DNA from: Planctomycetota bacterium | GTDB taxonomy: Bacteria > Planctomycetota > Brocadiia > SM23-32 | Direction: 5' to 3' | Length of the DNA: 9,863 nt | NCBI GenBank assembly: GCA_030604585.1 | Contig: JAUVVP010000037.1 | Coordinates: 1-9,863 of the forward strand | Shown here: piece after piece, positions 7,476 to 9,863 of the stretch | Layout: every line of letters begins with the position of its first letter | Position numbering within the stretch: the first letter of the stretch is position 1 | The notes under the pieces: generated by a model | What the model was told of the DNA's origin: nothing | The model's input: the letters and a program-made list of their open reading frames with translations, nothing else | The model's database searches: none | Position numbers and translations under genes: made by a program

Positions 7476-7487
7476 CGCCGTACGGCG
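7476..7487. repeat. 12-bp perfect palindrome upstream of the promoter
   Basis: CGCCGTACGGCG reads the same on both strands. It lies 21 bp after the rhamnosidase stop and 16 bp before the proposed -35 box. A dimeric regulator could bind here. As RNA it gives only a four-pair stem with a GTAC loop and no T-run, so it is a poor terminator. Chance occurrence is quite possible in GC-rich DNA. Confidence 0.25.
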
Positions 7488-7503
7488 GGGTACACCGCAG
7501 CGG

Positions 7504-7532
7504 TTGACAGGGAGCCCCAGAGCGTGTAGCAT
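7504..7532 (+). promoter_or_regulatory. Putative sigma70-type promoter for the GNAT fusion gene
   Basis: A perfect TTGACA (7504-7509) is followed by a 17-bp spacer and TAGCAT (7527-7532), which matches four of six bases of TATAAT, including the key second A and last T. It sits in the largest gap between genes in the window (157 bp) and would give a leader of about 75 nt before GTG 7613. An exact -35 box at ideal spacing is unusual in sequence this GC-rich. It suggests the GNAT gene is transcribed separately from the upstream operon. Nothing else recognisable is seen in the gap. Confidence 0.45.
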
Positions 7533-7612
7533 TGTACGATTCAGGCCGTTGGCCCGGCAGGCAGCTATCCCGCACGCAGCACCTCGCAGCAACTCTCCAA
7601 CAGGGGAACTTC

Positions 7613-9863
7613 GTGCCTCAAGATCAGTACATACTTCGCCCCTTGAAGGTCGGCGACCGGCGGGAAGCCGAACTGCTGGCCGACATGTGGAACCGATCCG
7701 ACGAGGGCTGGCCGGGAGGCTGGACCGGCGGCGTGCCCGTCACAGCCGAACGCATCCTTCGCGAGGACATGCGCTGGGACTGCTACGCGCAGTGGGTGGT
7801 CGAGCACGCCGGGGAGATCGTCGGCTTCAACGCCTTGCTGGCCGACCCATCGCAGCCGCAGCGCGCATACGTCGGCCTGCTCAATGCCCGCCCCGACCAC
7901 CACGGGAAGGGCGTCGGCAAGCGGCTGCTGCGGAAGACGCTGGACACGGCCATTGAAGGCGGCTTCGAAGAAGTGGAGATAGACACCTGGCCGGGCAACC
8001 TGAAGGCCATGCCCCTCTACAAGAAGATGGGCTTCTTCTGGTCGCCCGAGACCAGCGTCCACATGCAGAACTTCATCCCCACCATCATCCGCATGCCGCT
8101 CTTCGGTGACTTCTTCGAGCGGAACGACTGGTACGAGGTGCAGGAACGCGACCTGGCCGTCGCCGAAGATGTCGAGCATTGGCACGGCGTGCGCGTCTAC
8201 CGCTACCGCTTCGCCGCCGAGGGCCGGACCATCGAAGTGATCGTGGATCGCCTGGCCCACATGCCCACAGCCGTCGAAACCGACGACCTGTCCGTGGCCG
8301 TCTGGGCGGGCAAGGAGGACCTGTCGGCACTGGAGGACCACACCCTCCATGACGAGTTCCGCAACAAAGGGAACCGGCCACTTGCCGTGAGTGTCATCGC
8401 CCAGGGCGACGTGGGCGTGCCGGTCTCGGTCGAAGAGTCCTTCGAGCTGAAGGGTCGCCACAGGCTGTCGGTGCCCTTCAGGCTGCCGGCCGACCTTGAG
8501 CGCAAGCGTCCCGGCGAACCGCCTCACCGGATATTCTCCACGGTGACCGTGGACGGCGTGCCCGTTAAGCTGGGCACGGCCGTCAGGATGCTGGACCCGG
8601 TGGAGGTCGAGTACGGCGGCTGGGGCTTCCCGACGGACAAATGGAGCGAGGTGCGGATCAACCTCCGCAACCGGCTGCCCTTTCCCGTCAGTGGGAGCGT
8701 CTGGCTCGGCTCTCCGGCCGCGCTGGAAACGCGGGAGGAGAAGCTCTCCTTCCGCATCGCCCGAGGTGGTTGGGCCAGCGTCTCACTGCGGACCCGAGCA
8801 GTCGCGCCGGGGGCCTCTCCGCTGGAGGCGCGGGTGAACTTCTCGCGGGAGACCGCCCGCCGCCTGGCCGCCGGCAGGACCCCGGCTCCCGCTGGGCGGG
8901 GCCGCGTGCGCACGCTCTGGGTGCGGGCCTTCGCTCCGGGCAGCTTCGCGGTGAGCCAGGACGCCGAATCGCGCCGGGTCACGGTCGAGTCCGACCGGCT
9001 CCTGCTTTACTTCAGCCGCGTGGGCGGCTGGATAGCCGTGTGGGACAAGGCGCTGGGGCGGGAGCTGCTCAGCGTGGATATGCCGGACGTCGGGCCGCCT
9101 TTCGGCGAGTTCAGCCCGGTGCCGCCCATCTACGAGGTCGAGGTGCGCAACCTGGGCGGCGCCGTGCACCTGGTCACGCGCCGGCGCTGGGGACGCCGGC
9201 CCGGCCTCGCCCTGGAGAGGACCGTTATCGTCACGCCGGGCCTGTTGGAACTGGCGCACCGGCTGCTCAACGCTTCCGACCGGCCCCTGAGACTTCAGGT
9301 GCGCGCCGGGGCGCACGGCCGACTCGGCACCGGCAAGATCACCATCCCGGACGCCGATGGGCTGATACAGCACGAGCGCCCCGGTTGGGGCGAGTGGCCG
9401 GCCTGGGGCGAACTGACGAAGAGGTCCGGCGATTTCTCCGAGACGTGGCTTGCCGCCGAAGAAGAGGGCGCCGTCGTCGGCATCGTCTGGGAGGGCGATG
9501 CCGAGGTCAGTCCGAACTCCAGTGGCGGAGCCGCGCTCGTCTACGGGCCCCTCGCAGTGCCGGCCGGGGGCGCCGCGGAGCTTCCGCACATCCGCCTGGT
9601 CGTGGGAAGCGGCAACTACAAGACAGTCCGTTCCGTCTGGGCAAGCCACGTTCGTCAAGAGCCCCTTCTGACGCCCGAGGAAAGGAACCCGGCAACGCGG
9701 AAGCTGCTGGGCGGCGGACTGAGCGAGGTGCCGCTGCTGATGAAGCGCTCGACGCAGCGCACGGCAGTCGAGCTGGCAAACGCGCAGCGCCGCGAGTTCA
9801 GCGGGGAGGCCCGCCTGAAACTCCCCCACGCCGTGACGCTGGCCGGCGGAGAGCGGGAATCGC
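7613..9863 (+). CDS. GNAT acetyltransferase domain fused to a long beta-rich C-terminal region (partial, runs off the right edge)
   Basis: At least 750 residues are encoded without a stop. GTG 7613 is preceded by AGGGGA (7602-7607) and gives MPQDQYILRPLKVGD, a normal GNAT N-terminus. A stop at 7505-7507 limits upstream extension. Residues 6 to about 145 are a GCN5-related N-acetyltransferase domain, which transfers an acyl group from acyl-CoA to an amine. The CoA-binding motif A is PDHHGKGVGKRLL with H97-G-K-G-V-G102, where His replaces the usual Arg/Gln. Motif B is PLYKKMGFF with Tyr136. The rest has no motif I can name with certainty. Alternating strand-like stretches suggest Ig-like beta sandwiches around 180-325 and 328-430. 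A region from about 456 (VTVESDRLLLYFS, then GGWIAVWDKALGRELLS) has the feel of a galactose-mutarotase-like sandwich, as found in sugar-active enzymes. No signal peptide or membrane segment is visible. The substrate is unknown. Confidence 0.8.
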   Translation, partial: MPQDQYILRPLKVGDRREAELLADMWNRSDEGWPGGWTGGVPVTAERILREDMRWDCYAQWVVEHAGEIVGFNALLADPSQPQRAYVGLLNARPDHHGKGVGKRLLRKTLDTAIEGGFEEVEIDTWPGNLKAMPLYKKMGFFWSPETSVHMQNFIPTIIRMPLFGDFFERNDWYEVQERDLAVAEDVEHWHGVRVYRYRFAAEGRTIEVIVDRLAHMPTAVETDDLSVAVWAGKEDLSALEDHTLHDEFRNKGNRPLAVSVIAQGDVGVPVSVEESFELKGRHRLSVPFRLPADLERKRPGEPPHRIFSTVTVDGVPVKLGTAVRMLDPVEVEYGGWGFPTDKWSEVRINLRNRLPFPVSGSVWLGSPAALETREEKLSFRIARGGWASVSLRTRAVAPGASPLEARVNFSRETARRLAAGRTPAPAGRGRVRTLWVRAFAPGSFAVSQDAESRRVTVESDRLLLYFSRVGGWIAVWDKALGRELLSVDMPDVGPPFGEFSPVPPIYEVEVRNLGGAVHLVTRRRWGRRPGLALERTVIVTPGLLELAHRLLNASDRPLRLQVRAGAHGRLGTGKITIPDADGLIQHERPGWGEWPAWGELTKRSGDFSETWLAAEEEGAVVGIVWEGDAEVSPNSSGGAALVYGPLAVPAGGAAELPHIRLVVGSGNYKTVRSVWASHVRQEPLLTPEERNPATRKLLGGGLSEVPLLMKRSTQRTAVELANAQRREFSGEARLKLPHAVTLAGGERES

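Noticed and set aside
7461..7500. GTAGCTCAGG resembling the D-arm of a tRNA
   Set aside because: No acceptor stem, anticodon arm or T-loop sequence can be placed around it; it is a chance match.
5701..7575. A 624-codon open frame on the minus strand
   Set aside because: It runs opposite the catalytic part of the GH78 gene and has no domain-like sequence, so it is an antisense shadow.
8783..9829. A 348-codon open frame on the minus strand near the right edge
   Set aside because: The forward strand here is one continuous frame in register with the GNAT start at 7613 and has a more protein-like composition.
1..9863. CRISPR arrays, insertion sequences, integrases or attachment sites
   Set aside because: I saw no regularly spaced repeats, transposase-like frames or flanking terminal repeats in the window.

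Overview
The window is GC-rich DNA with one strongly coding strand. All credible genes read left to right, and five of them sit close together (overlaps of 14 and 4 bp, gaps of 96 bp or less). This looks like a bacterial carbohydrate-use operon. The gene mix (a GH78 alpha-L-rhamnosidase without a signal peptide, a fucose/arabinose-isomerase-like protein, a cytosolic-type polysaccharide deacetylase with a 'DLARYVDP' tail, and a Cys/His-poor MDR dehydrogenase) resembles what I recall from Planctomycetota and neighbouring glycan-degrading lineages. No rRNA or other marker gene is present, so this placement is a guess.

Layout: 1-93 may be the end of an upstream gene. Next come an MFS transporter (90-1421), an NAD-type MDR dehydrogenase (1408-2460), a short leader with a 17-bp dyad and a strong Shine-Dalgarno site, an L-fucose/L-arabinose isomerase-family protein (2557-3969), and a polysaccharide deacetylase interrupted by an in-frame TAG (4019-4624, with its original frame continuing to 4777). 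A GH78 alpha-L-rhamnosidase (4774-7455) follows. After a 157-bp gap holding a plausible sigma70-type promoter, a large protein starts at GTG 7613. It has an N-terminal GNAT acetyltransferase domain fused to at least 600 residues of beta-rich sequence, and it runs off the right edge.

Inferred working model: the MFS protein imports a small rhamnosylated or acylated sugar. The deacetylase and GH78 enzyme trim it inside the cell. The isomerase and dehydrogenase then act on the released deoxy- or pentose sugar. No kinase, aldolase or regulator is visible, so the pathway is incomplete here. The most notable points are the amber codon in the deacetylase, which appears to be a recent nonsense change, a recoding event or a base error, and the unusual GNAT fusion protein.
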